A stretch of 12,216 nucleotides of DNA from Caryophanales bacterium (GTDB lineage Bacteria; Bacillota; Bacilli; Alicyclobacillales; SLC66), in the NCBI GenBank assembly GCA_027341705.1, contig DAIELO010000015.1:1-12216 (forward strand). Reading direction: 5' to 3'. Below, one piece after another: positions 6,216-12,216 of this stretch (its first letter is position 1; each line of letters begins with the position of its first letter). The position numbers and the translations under genes were made by a program. Below the pieces are notes generated by a model. That model worked only from the letters and a program-made list of their open reading frames with translations. It did no database searches and was not told the DNA's origin.

Positions 6216-7810
6216 CAAATAGAATTTTTCTTCAAAGAGATTAAAAGATCTTCCAAATTCCTTTCCACCAGCACACCCGACATCGAATCAACAGGTTGCT
6301 TATGAAAGTCGATTGGGCCAAAACTCTGTGGTAGTGCATAATATTTACCAGAATAATTGACAATATTCGTTGTACCAATATTTTGCAATAAAATAGGTTC
6401 TGTGGGCCTAAAAAAAGGCTGGTCGGACACAGAGTATGCACTCCCAAAATTTTGCGCAATTTCATCGCAATTCAGCGAATTTAACATAGTATCCTGCCAC
6501 GTTGATAATGCGCCATGATTGTGATAGAGCGGTTCTAAATCCGCAGCCATCATCTCTACAAGCCGTTTCTGGTTCATACCGCCGGCCACATCTGCATGAA
6601 CAAGTAAATGCCCCAATGATCGATTTATTTTTTCGCAGGCAGTTTCCGCAGCATCCCACACTTCCATCACCAAATCATTATCTGTACAGGTGGAACGTTC
6701 GACCTGAGTATGGGTACGCCAATCGTAACATTTGAATGAAAACCGGTCCCAATCTAGATTTGATTTATTGAAAGCGAACCCGAATAAATCTTCATCATCG
6801 TATTCCCGAATGATCTCATGGTTGCTGATGGCACTTACCAGTTTCTTCTGAAATGGCGTGTATGCGGCTTCATCTAAATTTTCAATTGATCCATATCCCC
6901 ATTTTTTCGTAAAAACATCCAGTCCGTGATCCCGCATCATATCGAGGTGGATATTTGTGAGCCAACGCTTCCACCCATCTACAACACCATGTCCTTGGCG
7001 AAGATTGTGTTTATGGGCCCCGGTAAGGTTAACATGATCAATTTTTCTCCAAATATCAGTTACCTGAGGCTGATCGAGACAAACTCCCATCTCATTAGCA
7101 AGTTTTAAAATAGTATCTGTCGGGCTTTTAATCAAATCTTCCCAGCGTATCGTTACGTATTGATCCGAGCAACAAGTGAACGCTTCTAAATAGGCCTTAA
7201 ATGGGCTTAGCAAAGCTTCAAAAAAATTTAAATCAGAAAGTTTATAGAGTGCAAGCTTCTGTCGAAGCAGGTCGTTGTCTTTTTCTGGGGGAACAAACTT
7301 TTGTATATATTCGCTCGCAAGTGCATTAAGTGAAAAACAAGCAGAAGCCAAGGTACCTGCAGGATGTCGGACAGATGCAAATCGTTGATGTTCCGCATAG
7401 GCAGGATGCACCGCCCAACAGCTTGGAGAAACGTGGGAATGCAGGATTTCGTAGTAATCCAGAACCTGCCTTGGGTGCGAAGTAATCAGGGTAAAATCTC
7501 CTTTTCCTTTGACCCCAATGTATTTACGAAAACAGGCGGTATCATTACTGTCTTCTTTCAACCACTTTGGTCCTCCAACCATTTGTCTGAAGTTATAGTT
7601 ATAAAGGAGATCATTGGAAATTCCCCGGCGCTGGAATACTTGCTCAATATGCTTCGAGATTTGCATCCCCGCCGTATCACAAAATGTTTTTATCCCTTGA
7701 TGGCCATGCCTCACACTATTTGCGCAATTTGAAATCTCGGCAATTACGCTGATGAGCAAAGTAAACCCCGTACGAGGATAACCGACCACAAGTGTAGGAG
7801 CGTGACTCAT
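6215..7810 (-). CDS. PAPS-dependent sulfotransferase with C-terminal shared module
   Basis: This is a 531-residue protein. LVVGYPRTGFTLLISVIAEI (7-26) is the 5'-phosphosulfate-binding loop (P12-R-T-G) placed at the very N-terminus, as expected for a cytosolic sulfotransferase. RFASVRHPAGTLASACFS (143-160) supplies R148 and S156 for the 3'-phosphate. NLRQGHGVVDGWKRWL (269-284) corresponds to the family's last conserved RKGxxGxWK-type motif. The predicted role is sulfate transfer from PAPS to a glycan hydroxyl in the cytoplasm before export. Residues 310-475 are a region of about 165 residues with no recognised fold, and residues 480-526 are a well-kept copy of the shared module (NIVNYSGKYYALPQSFGP). 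The ATG lies three bases after the Wzt stop and the stop overlaps the next start, which places the enzyme in the export operon. No signal peptide or membrane helix is seen. The sugar acceptor cannot be deduced. Confidence 0.78.
   Translation of the reverse strand: MSHAPTLVVGYPRTGFTLLISVIAEISNCANSVRHGHQGIKTFCDTAGMQISKHIEQVFQRRGISNDLLYNYNFRQMVGGPKWLKEDSNDTACFRKYIGVKGKGDFTLITSHPRQVLDYYEILHSHVSPSCWAVHPAYAEHQRFASVRHPAGTLASACFSLNALASEYIQKFVPPEKDNDLLRQKLALYKLSDLNFFEALLSPFKAYLEAFTCCSDQYVTIRWEDLIKSPTDTILKLANEMGVCLDQPQVTDIWRKIDHVNLTGAHKHNLRQGHGVVDGWKRWLTNIHLDMMRDHGLDVFTKKWGYGSIENLDEAAYTPFQKKLVSAISNHEIIREYDDEDLFGFAFNKSNLDWDRFSFKCYDWRTHTQVERSTCTDNDLVMEVWDAAETACEKINRSLGHLLVHADVAGGMNQKRLVEMMAADLEPLYHNHGALSTWQDTMLNSLNCDEIAQNFGSAYSVSDQPFFRPTEPILLQNIGTTNIVNYSGKYYALPQSFGPIDFHKQPVDSMSGVLVERNLEDLLISLKKNSI
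6218..6370 (-). repeat. Shared protein module, copy 1 (best-kept copy)
   Basis: This encodes residues 481-531 of the first sulfotransferase: T-N-I-V-N-Y-S-G-K-Y-Y-A-L-P-Q-S, then F-G-P-I-D-F, about 17 variable residues, and N-L-E-D-L-L-I-S-L at the end. It forms the extreme C-terminus of the protein and defines the consensus used for the other copies. Confidence 0.62.
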
Positions 7811-7813
7811 AAT

Positions 7814-9154
7814 CTAACAAATTCGAGCAGTATTGAGGTCAACTACTTCATGTACTATATCGAGATCAACAAAGCCGATAATGCCAGGCGTGTCGGCAAA
7901 CTTAATCCGGGCAACTGATCGCCGAACATCAAGAAACCTGTCGGTTCCGTCAATAAACTGATTGCAACCAATATTCAAAAAATATTCGCCACCCGCCAGA
8001 CGAGAAACAAATTTGAATCGCACTGCGTAACAACTGCCAGTTTTTGCGTTGATTAGTGGGACATGCATCATGAACATGTTCGTTCCAAAGACATAAATTC
8101 CATCAATCGTGACGAATGCAAAGCCAACTGATGTGTTTGCGAGATCGTCATTGAACCTGATCTTGATAATGAGTTCCATTTCTGATTGAACCGGGATTTC
8201 ATGTGGATTGATGATATCGGGCGAAATCATATCGAAATCGATTATTGTCGCGGCACCACTGCCAATGCGCACTTCATGTGAATTATAGTTTGGCTTTTCC
8301 AGCACCTTGTCACGGGTATCATAAGATAGCGCACCAATTAATGAAGCAGAATAACCAACCTGATTGTCTTCAGAAACTGTCTCAGGTCTGGGGGGGGGGG
8401 TCATAACACTCGGTAGTCCCCCGAATAATAGATCTTGATAATGATTGACTGCATCCGCAATGGGCCCTATATGGCTTAGTGTGCCTGCGTCGAAAACAAT
8501 GCCTCGATGACATATACGCAATAAAGTATCCGTACTATGAGAAACAACCAGGATGGTTCTACCCTGCTCCATAAACTCGCGAATTCGCTGAAAACAACGA
8601 TGTTGGAACTTTGAATCCCCAACACTGAGAGCCTCGTCAACAACCAGAATTTCAGGATCAATGTGAATAGCTGCGGCAAACGCCACGCGCACGAACATGC
8701 CGGAAGAATAAGTTTTGACAGGCTGATCAAAAAAATCACCAATATCGGCGAATGCTTCTATGGCAGGAAGTTTTCGCAACATCTCTTGACGAGGAACTCC
8801 CATGATCGAGCCGTTCAAAATAACGTTTTCCCTTCCGGTAAACTCCGGGTTGAAGCCAGCACCCAACTCCAATAATGCAGAGATACGGCCAGTGACTTCA
8901 ACCGCACCTTCGGTTGGCTGCATAACGGCACAAATAATCTGCAGAAGAGTGGATTTACCTGATCCATTTCTGCCAAGTATTCCAACAATCTCGCCTCGGT
9001 AAATATCAAAAGTAACATCTTTCAGCGCCCAGAATTCGCGATGATATTGCTTTCTAAATGGATGCAATGCTTCGGCAACACGTTCTTTAGCCGAGTTAAA
9101 TAACCTGAATTTCTTAGATAAATTACGCACTGAAATGGCAACTTCAGGATTCAT
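7814..9154 (-). CDS. wzt: ABC polysaccharide exporter ATPase with C-terminal glycan-recognition domain (Wzt)
   Basis: This is a 446-residue protein from the ATG at 9152-9154, preceded by AGGAG eight bases upstream. An earlier ATG at 9199 would overlap the permease gene and add a non-conserved 15-residue lead. The nucleotide-binding domain (1-245) has Walker A GRNGSGKST (61-69), the polysaccharide-exporter signature YSSGM (149-153), Walker B ILVVDE (169-174) and switch histidine H206. Residues 265-446 resemble the Wzt C-terminal beta-sandwich, including VGFAFVTIDGIYVFGTN and AGGEYFLNIGCN, which in O-antigen systems binds the finished chain and its terminal modification. It would pair with the permease encoded 28 bases upstream to move lipid-linked polysaccharide across the inner membrane. 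The linker codons 252-255 (Thr-Pro-Pro-Pro) are written as an uninterrupted run of 11 C. Gain or loss of one base would stop translation shortly afterwards, leaving the ATPase half only. Confidence 0.92.
   Translation of the reverse strand: MNPEVAISVRNLSKKFRLFNSAKERVAEALHPFRKQYHREFWALKDVTFDIYRGEIVGILGRNGSGKSTLLQIICAVMQPTEGAVEVTGRISALLELGAGFNPEFTGRENVILNGSIMGVPRQEMLRKLPAIEAFADIGDFFDQPVKTYSSGMFVRVAFAAAIHIDPEILVVDEALSVGDSKFQHRCFQRIREFMEQGRTILVVSHSTDTLLRICHRGIVFDAGTLSHIGPIADAVNHYQDLLFGGLPSVMTPPPRPETVSEDNQVGYSASLIGALSYDTRDKVLEKPNYNSHEVRIGSGAATIIDFDMISPDIINPHEIPVQSEMELIIKIRFNDDLANTSVGFAFVTIDGIYVFGTNMFMMHVPLINAKTGSCYAVRFKFVSRLAGGEYFLNIGCNQFIDGTDRFLDVRRSVARIKFADTPGIIGFVDLDIVHEVVDLNTARIC
8390..8400. 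repeat. G11/C11 homopolymer in wzt
   Basis: Eleven consecutive G on the plus strand read as C on the coding strand: ATG A-CC CCC CCC CCC AGA. With 11 bases the frame is open to the end of wzt. With 10, the frame continues for about 17 codons to a TAA. With 12, a TGA appears three codons later. Such a mononucleotide run is the length used by slipped-strand contingency loci in other bacteria. An assembly or sequencing error in the run is the main alternative. Confidence 0.9.
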
Positions 9155-9162
9155 TACAAACG

Positions 9163-9167
9163 CTCCT
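9163..9167 (-). promoter_or_regulatory. Ribosome binding site that decides the wzt start
   Basis: AGGAG on the minus strand sits eight bases before the ATG at 9154 and no comparable site precedes the ATG at 9199. It also places the protein start just before the conserved 'ISVRNLSKKF' strand. Confidence 0.7.
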
Positions 9168-9182
9168 AGCAAAAATGAACGT

Positions 9183-10001
9183 CTATATAACATCAGCAAA
9201 TTCTGGTTTTAGTCGACGAAACACGTATATTCCCAAAAAAAGAAAAATCAGGTTAATAATCCAAAAGAAAACCGTCTCTTGCAGACTTGGCCATACAGTT
9301 ATCTTATAAATCATCATGTTTCGGTACCCTTCAACAATATAGAAGATAGGGTTGAAAGACAGAAGACCACGGTACTGAACAGGGAAAATCTCCTGCGACC
9401 ATACAATAGGCGTCGACCAAAACCACAGGTTAAGAAATATAGTTAGGGCTTGTGCAATATCTCTATAGAAAACCTGTAGTGCAGACAGTAACCACCCTAA
9501 ACCAAGTAAGAGCGTGACTGTGCACATAAAATAGTATATGACCAGGATGCGATCTACTGATAAGGGTACGTTGTAGAAAATCAGCATTCCAACCAATATG
9601 AGCATGAAAATAAGATGTGGGAAAAGACTGGAGATAACATGTACTAATGGCAAGACTTCAGTTGGAAATATGGTCTTTTTAACCAAGTGCGCATTGCCTG
9701 AAATAGATCTTGTAATAGCCTGTAGAGTGTCATTAAAAAGAAACCAAGGAACCAGACCACTCACAAACCATAGAATAAATGGTGTGCTGCTTGGTCCATG
9801 CGCTCGAAAGCCAACGGCGAAAACAAAATAGAAGACAACAACTACCGCAAGGGGATGAATAAATGCCCAAAGAACCCCACCCAACGTACCGATATATTTG
9901 CTTTGTAAATCTCTAACAGCCAATGCAAAAATCATGTCGTGATATTGGAAAAACCTACGAAAAAATTGAACTGACGTTAGAATGGGTGTTGATGTTTTCA
10001 T
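9183..10001 (-). CDS. wzm: ABC-2 type polysaccharide exporter permease (Wzm)
   Basis: This is a 272-residue membrane protein of typical Wzm/KpsM length. After a cytosolic amphipathic N-terminus it shows AVRDLQSKYIGTLGGVLWAF (28-47), the conserved 'RDlk.rY..s.LG.lW..l.Pl' segment of this family, followed by about six hydrophobic segments (about 48-66, 74-92, 110-138, 149-175, 180-200 and 240-262). FNPIFYIVEGYRNMMI (about 217-232) is the usual periplasmic/gate-helix region. With Wzt it would form the heterotetramer (two permeases, two ATPases) that translocates undecaprenyl-linked polysaccharide across the inner membrane. Its ATG overlaps the stop of the Nudix remnant (ATGA), suggesting that its translation depends partly on ribosomes arriving from that reading frame. 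This would explain why the remnant's 3' part has stayed open. The DNA is AT-rich like the genes downstream. Confidence 0.92.
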   Translation of the reverse strand: MKTSTPILTSVQFFRRFFQYHDMIFALAVRDLQSKYIGTLGGVLWAFIHPLAVVVVFYFVFAVGFRAHGPSSTPFILWFVSGLVPWFLFNDTLQAITRSISGNAHLVKKTIFPTEVLPLVHVISSLFPHLIFMLILVGMLIFYNVPLSVDRILVIYYFMCTVTLLLGLGWLLSALQVFYRDIAQALTIFLNLWFWSTPIVWSQEIFPVQYRGLLSFNPIFYIVEGYRNMMIYKITVWPSLQETVFFWIINLIFLFLGIYVFRRLKPEFADVI

Positions 10002-10368
10002 TTTCTTACCGGCGTTTCTTGTTCCATACGTTGCTTCAACAAAGGCACCAAAGTGCTTGCATCCTGAATCTTATCTAGTGCGATAGAATTATCGATTTCG
10101 GTCTTGTTATAGGAAATCATTTCTACGTGCCCAAGCTCCCCTTCGGCGAGGCTCCCAGCACTTTCAGTCACCGTACCCACATAAATTCGAGTGCGAGTTT
10201 TTATAACACCCGCCCCGGATGAGACCTTGGCTAGATTAACAAGGTCTTGTGCTGCTACAAAAATCCCCAATTCCTCCTGTAGTTCATGTATTTCAGAATC
10301 TCTCACATTTCCTCCCTATTCATCATTCCCTTTGATAGCCCCATAACCATCTGGTAAGTGGAGTTAGA
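9998..10368 (-). pseudogene. Nudix hydrolase remnant, frameshifted in the Nudix box and lacking its N-terminus
   Basis: Two reading frames together form one Nudix protein. In the first frame (10368-10307), bounded upstream by a TAG at 10369-10371, the translation is SNSTYQMVMGLSKGMMNREE, then ATG TGA. In the second frame (from the GTG at 10304-10306) it is RDSEIHELQEELGI and on to a normal C-terminus of about 100 residues that includes IQDASTLVPLL. One inserted base at the joint would restore G-x5-E-x7-(H)ELQEELGI, the exact spacing of the Nudix box GX5EX7REUXEEXGU, with R replaced by H. Roughly 35-45 N-terminal residues are missing. The C-terminal part resembles ADP-ribose or nucleotide-sugar pyrophosphatases. 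The 102-residue ORF may still be translated from the GTG: an AGGGAGGA lies three bases upstream, although those bases also encode the box residues R-E-E. It cannot be catalytically competent because the first box glutamate region is lost. Its stop overlaps wzm. Confidence 0.7.
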
Positions 10369-10384
10369 CTATTTAAACAGTTAA

Positions 10385-11323
10385 TTAAACATTGCCATAC
10401 CTAGTGTTCTTGATCATGGTATATCCCTTGATCAATTCCGCAATACCCGCATCAAGAGACATTGAGGTTTTGTAACCCGTGGCCTCGATCTTGGCATTGG
10501 AAACGATGTAGTTTCTCTGATCGGGGTCCTTGCCTACCGGGGCATCGATAAAGATAAAATCCGGAACCTGTTTCTGGATGGTCTCGCAGAGCTCTTTCTT
10601 AGACACGTTCGCTTCTGAAAGACCAACGTTGTAAATCTGCCCCTTCATTTTTTCGAAGTTGACAATAGCATGCTGGAATGCGCGTGAGACATCGCGCACG
10701 TGCACGTAGTTTCGTTTGAAATAACTTTCGAACAGCACCACGAAACGGTCGTTGACAGCACGATAGGTAAAGTCGTTTACCAGCAGGTCAATCCGCATCC
10801 GGGGCGACATGCCAAACACGGTTGCAAGACGGAAGCTGATGGCATTCTCACGTTGCATCAATTCTTTTTCGATTCCCACTTTTTCTATGGCGTACTGGGA
10901 AATGGGGCGCAGGGGCGACTCTTCGGTGCAAAAATTGTTTTCATCTCCGCTGCCGTAAGCGCTATTGGTGGTCGGCATGAGCACGATTTGCTGCTTGGAC
11001 AACAACTTGATCATCAGCGTAATAGCATCGTGGTTGATCGTGGTTGCGCCCACAGGGTCCAGGTTGCATAGGGGAGCACCAACCAATGCGGCGAGCGGAA
11101 TAACGACATCTGCTTTTTTCAGCAACGGCGCCATCACACTTTCGAGACGGATATCGCCCTTGACAACAGAAAAATTGGGGTTATTACAGACGTGATTCAG
11201 GCTGGCCTGTTTGAACATAAAGTTGTCAAGCACAGTCACTTTATGGCCTGCGGCAAGCAGGTCGGGAACCAAGGTAGAACCAAGGTAGCCGGCACCACCT
11301 GTGACGAGGATATTGTGGCTCAT
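10385..11323 (-). CDS. NAD(P)-dependent sugar epimerase/dehydratase, extended SDR family
   Basis: This is a 312-residue protein from the ATG at 11321-11323, which has AAGGA six bases upstream; an ATG at 11365 would add 14 residues ahead of the nucleotide-binding strand. ILVTGGAGYLGS (5-16) is the GxxGxxG NAD(P)-binding turn and GDIR (56-59) the adenine-side aspartate. S121 in TTNSAYG with Y144 and K148 in YAIEK form the catalytic triad. NYVHVRDVSRAFQHA (205-219) and YNVGLSEANVSKKEL (231-245) are the usual C-terminal substrate-domain motifs of nucleotide-sugar enzymes. The protein would act in the cytoplasm on an NDP-activated sugar, as epimerase, dehydratase or reductase. The exact reaction cannot be read, but its neighbour is a nucleotidyltransferase, so the two probably act on the same sugar. 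GC content is higher than in the exporter genes downstream. Confidence 0.85.
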   Translation of the reverse strand: MSHNILVTGGAGYLGSTLVPDLLAAGHKVTVLDNFMFKQASLNHVCNNPNFSVVKGDIRLESVMAPLLKKADVVIPLAALVGAPLCNLDPVGATTINHDAITLMIKLLSKQQIVLMPTTNSAYGSGDENNFCTEESPLRPISQYAIEKVGIEKELMQRENAISFRLATVFGMSPRMRIDLLVNDFTYRAVNDRFVVLFESYFKRNYVHVRDVSRAFQHAIVNFEKMKGQIYNVGLSEANVSKKELCETIQKQVPDFIFIDAPVGKDPDQRNYIVSNAKIEATGYKTSMSLDAGIAELIKGYTMIKNTRYGNV

Positions 11324-11329
11324 TGTCGT

Positions 11330-11334
11330 TCCTT
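11330..11334 (-). promoter_or_regulatory. Ribosome binding site that decides the SDR start
   Basis: AAGGA on the minus strand lies six bases before the ATG at 11323. The alternative ATG at 11365 lacks such a site, and its extra residues (MNIFYNWTTRKGTT) do not belong to the fold. Confidence 0.7.
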
Positions 11335-11405
11335 TTCTAGTTGTCCAATTGTAAAAAATATTCATAAATCATCGTCACATCGCCACATCCGAAAATTATC
11401 CATCT

Positions 11406-12110
11406 CTATTCCGTAAGCAGCGCCGGAGCGCGATGGTAGTCTTCTGGCACGCCGATATCGATAAAGATACCGGTAAATTCAATCCCAAACAGGCGCTGAC
11501 CGGATGCCATGGTGACCGGGAAGATATCCTCTTCCAGAGAAGTCTTGTCGTCAGGCGCAAACCGTTCACAGGGTAAGGCGCGCGGGTTAACCCAATATAC
11601 GCCTCCATTGGCCAAGCATTCTGCTCGACCAGTACCTGACTTGAGCGACACAATCTGTCCTTGGGGCGAGATGTCCATTCCCATGTATCTTCCCGCTTCA
11701 TTTGTGCGGAATAAGGAAAAACACCAGTCTGTGTCATTCGCCCGGGCGAATTCGGTCAGAACCTTCAAATCCACTTCAAAATAAGTATCCCCGTTCAAAA
11801 GCAGAAACGGATCATCGTTTCCGATTTTTTTTGCTGCCAGCAGAAATCCCCCCCCAGTACCCAAGGGGTTCTGCTCGATGACATAATCAATCTCAGCGTC
11901 CTTGTAGCGGTTGCCAAAGTGATCAATGATGGCGTCATTCCGATAGCCAACGGACAGCACAAAACGGTCCACCCCCTGGGCAATCCAATAGTCAATCTGG
12001 TGCTCGAGGAACGGTCGCCCAGCGATTGGTGCCATGGGCTTCGGCAAGTCCGGTACGGCACTGCGAAGTCGCTTGCCCAAACCGCCCGCAAGAATGATGG
12101 CAGTAGTCAC
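11406..12110 (-). CDS. Sugar-1-phosphate nucleotidyltransferase, HddC-like
   Basis: This is a 234-residue protein with a GTG start at 12108-12110. AIILAGGLGKRLRSAV (4-19) with LPKPMAPIAGRPFLE is the nucleotide-binding signature of sugar-1-phosphate nucleotidyltransferases. PLGTGGGFLLAAKK is the conserved base-recognition segment, LLNGDTYFEVD carries the metal-binding aspartate, and FIDIGVPEDYHRA ends the fold. The length and the PMAPIAGRPFLE wording are closest to D-glycero-D-manno-heptose-1-phosphate guanylyltransferases (HddC). Other family members use CTP, dTTP or UTP, so I leave the symbol blank. It would activate a sugar phosphate for the downstream SDR and the glycosyltransferases. The coding strand contains G8 (11848-11855) and A8 (11825-11832) runs close together. 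No heptose kinase or isomerase is visible in the window to support the heptose assignment. Only seven bases separate it from the preceding gene's stop. Confidence 0.8.
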   Translation of the reverse strand: MTTAIILAGGLGKRLRSAVPDLPKPMAPIAGRPFLEHQIDYWIAQGVDRFVLSVGYRNDAIIDHFGNRYKDAEIDYVIEQNPLGTGGGFLLAAKKIGNDDPFLLLNGDTYFEVDLKVLTEFARANDTDWCFSLFRTNEAGRYMGMDISPQGQIVSLKSGTGRAECLANGGVYWVNPRALPCERFAPDDKTSLEEDIFPVTMASGQRLFGIEFTGIFIDIGVPEDYHRAPALLTE

Positions 12111-12117
12111 TGTGTGC

Positions 12118-12216
12118 TCACACCGCGTTTAGAATTGCGCAGAGTTCGTCCACTTCCTCGTCCTTTAAATCAGGGAAGTTGCCAATATAGAATCCATAGA
12201 AATGGACATGCTCCGT
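12118..12216 (-). CDS. DegT/DnrJ/EryC1/StrS family PLP enzyme, RfbH-like (last 32 residues)
   Basis: This partial gene runs off the right edge of the window; only its 3' end and TGA stop (12118-12120) are present. The translation TEHVHFYGFYIGNFPDL followed by about 15 residues of a helix ending in CAILNAV matches the C-terminal strand and helix of sugar aminotransferase-fold enzymes. The 'GFYIGN.P.L' wording recalls the RfbH/DdhC branch (CDP-4-keto-6-deoxyglucose 3-dehydrase) more than ordinary aminotransferases. If so, it would remove the 3-hydroxyl of a CDP-sugar on the way to a 3,6-dideoxyhexose, but only a short tail is visible and the catalytic residues lie outside. The window gives no other evidence of CDP-sugar chemistry. 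Confidence 0.6.
   Translation of the reverse strand, partial: TEHVHFYGFYIGNFPDLKDEEVDELCAILNAV

Noticed and set aside
7364..7732. Plus-strand open frame of 122 codons opposite the first sulfotransferase
   Set aside because: Antisense to conserved sulfotransferase motifs, no matching motif of its own.
9155..9199. Upstream ATG at 9199 as the wzt start
   Set aside because: No ribosome binding site, a non-conserved 15-residue lead, and overlap with wzm; the ATG at 9154 has AGGAG at good spacing.
10700..11071. Plus-strand open frame of 123 codons opposite the SDR gene
   Set aside because: Antisense to the SDR catalytic region; His/Gln-rich composition typical of a shadow frame.
11371..11390. 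Short tandem GATGTG-like repeat between the nucleotidyltransferase and SDR genes
   Set aside because: Only two to three imperfect copies of six bases; too short to call a functional repeat.

Overview
This window looks like part of a surface-polysaccharide (O-antigen or capsule) locus from a Gram-negative bacterium, most likely a proteobacterium. The evidence is a Wzm/Wzt-type ABC polysaccharide exporter whose Wzt has a C-terminal glycan-recognition domain, together with nucleotide-sugar enzymes, glycosyltransferases and PAPS-dependent sulfotransferases. I cannot name a genus from the sequence alone. Every supported gene is on the minus strand, so transcription runs from the right end of the window to the left.

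Layout in transcription order. (1) 12216-10385 holds nucleotide-sugar synthesis: the last 32 residues of a DegT/RfbH-like PLP enzyme, an HddC-like sugar-1-phosphate nucleotidyltransferase, and an extended SDR sugar epimerase/dehydratase. (2) 10368-9998 holds a Nudix hydrolase remnant. Its Nudix box is split by what looks like a one-base deletion and its N-terminus is missing. (3) 10001-7814 holds the exporter, Wzm then Wzt. The Wzt gene carries an 11-base C tract (coding strand) exactly at the linker between its ATPase domain and its substrate-recognition domain. (4) 7810-2443 holds three large proteins in tight succession: two PAPS-type sulfotransferases and a GT-B glycosyltransferase. All three carry copies of a short shared 'NIV..YYALP..GP' module, four copies in total. 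(5) 2438-1461 holds a poorly conserved GT-B-like protein. (6) After a gap of about 195 bp come a GT-A (family 2-like) glycosyltransferase (1265-378) and the start of a RhaD-like class II aldolase/short-chain dehydrogenase (338-1, cut by the window edge).

The genes from 10001 to 1461 are packed with overlaps of 1-4 bases or gaps of a few bases (28 bases between wzm and wzt), which implies one polycistronic unit with translational coupling. Base composition is mosaic by eye. The two ends (aldolase, GT2, SDR, nucleotidyltransferase) are near or above 50% GC, and the middle (about 1.3-10.3 kb) is clearly AT-richer. The Nudix remnant sits at the right-hand transition.

Working model (inference): a nucleotide-activated sugar is made by the right-hand genes, the glycan is assembled by the glycosyltransferases, sulfated by the two sulfotransferases, and exported by Wzm/Wzt. 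The C tract could switch the recognition domain of Wzt on and off. The two most notable observations are this candidate phase-variable Wzt and the shared uncharacterised module that ties the sulfotransferases to the glycosyltransferase.
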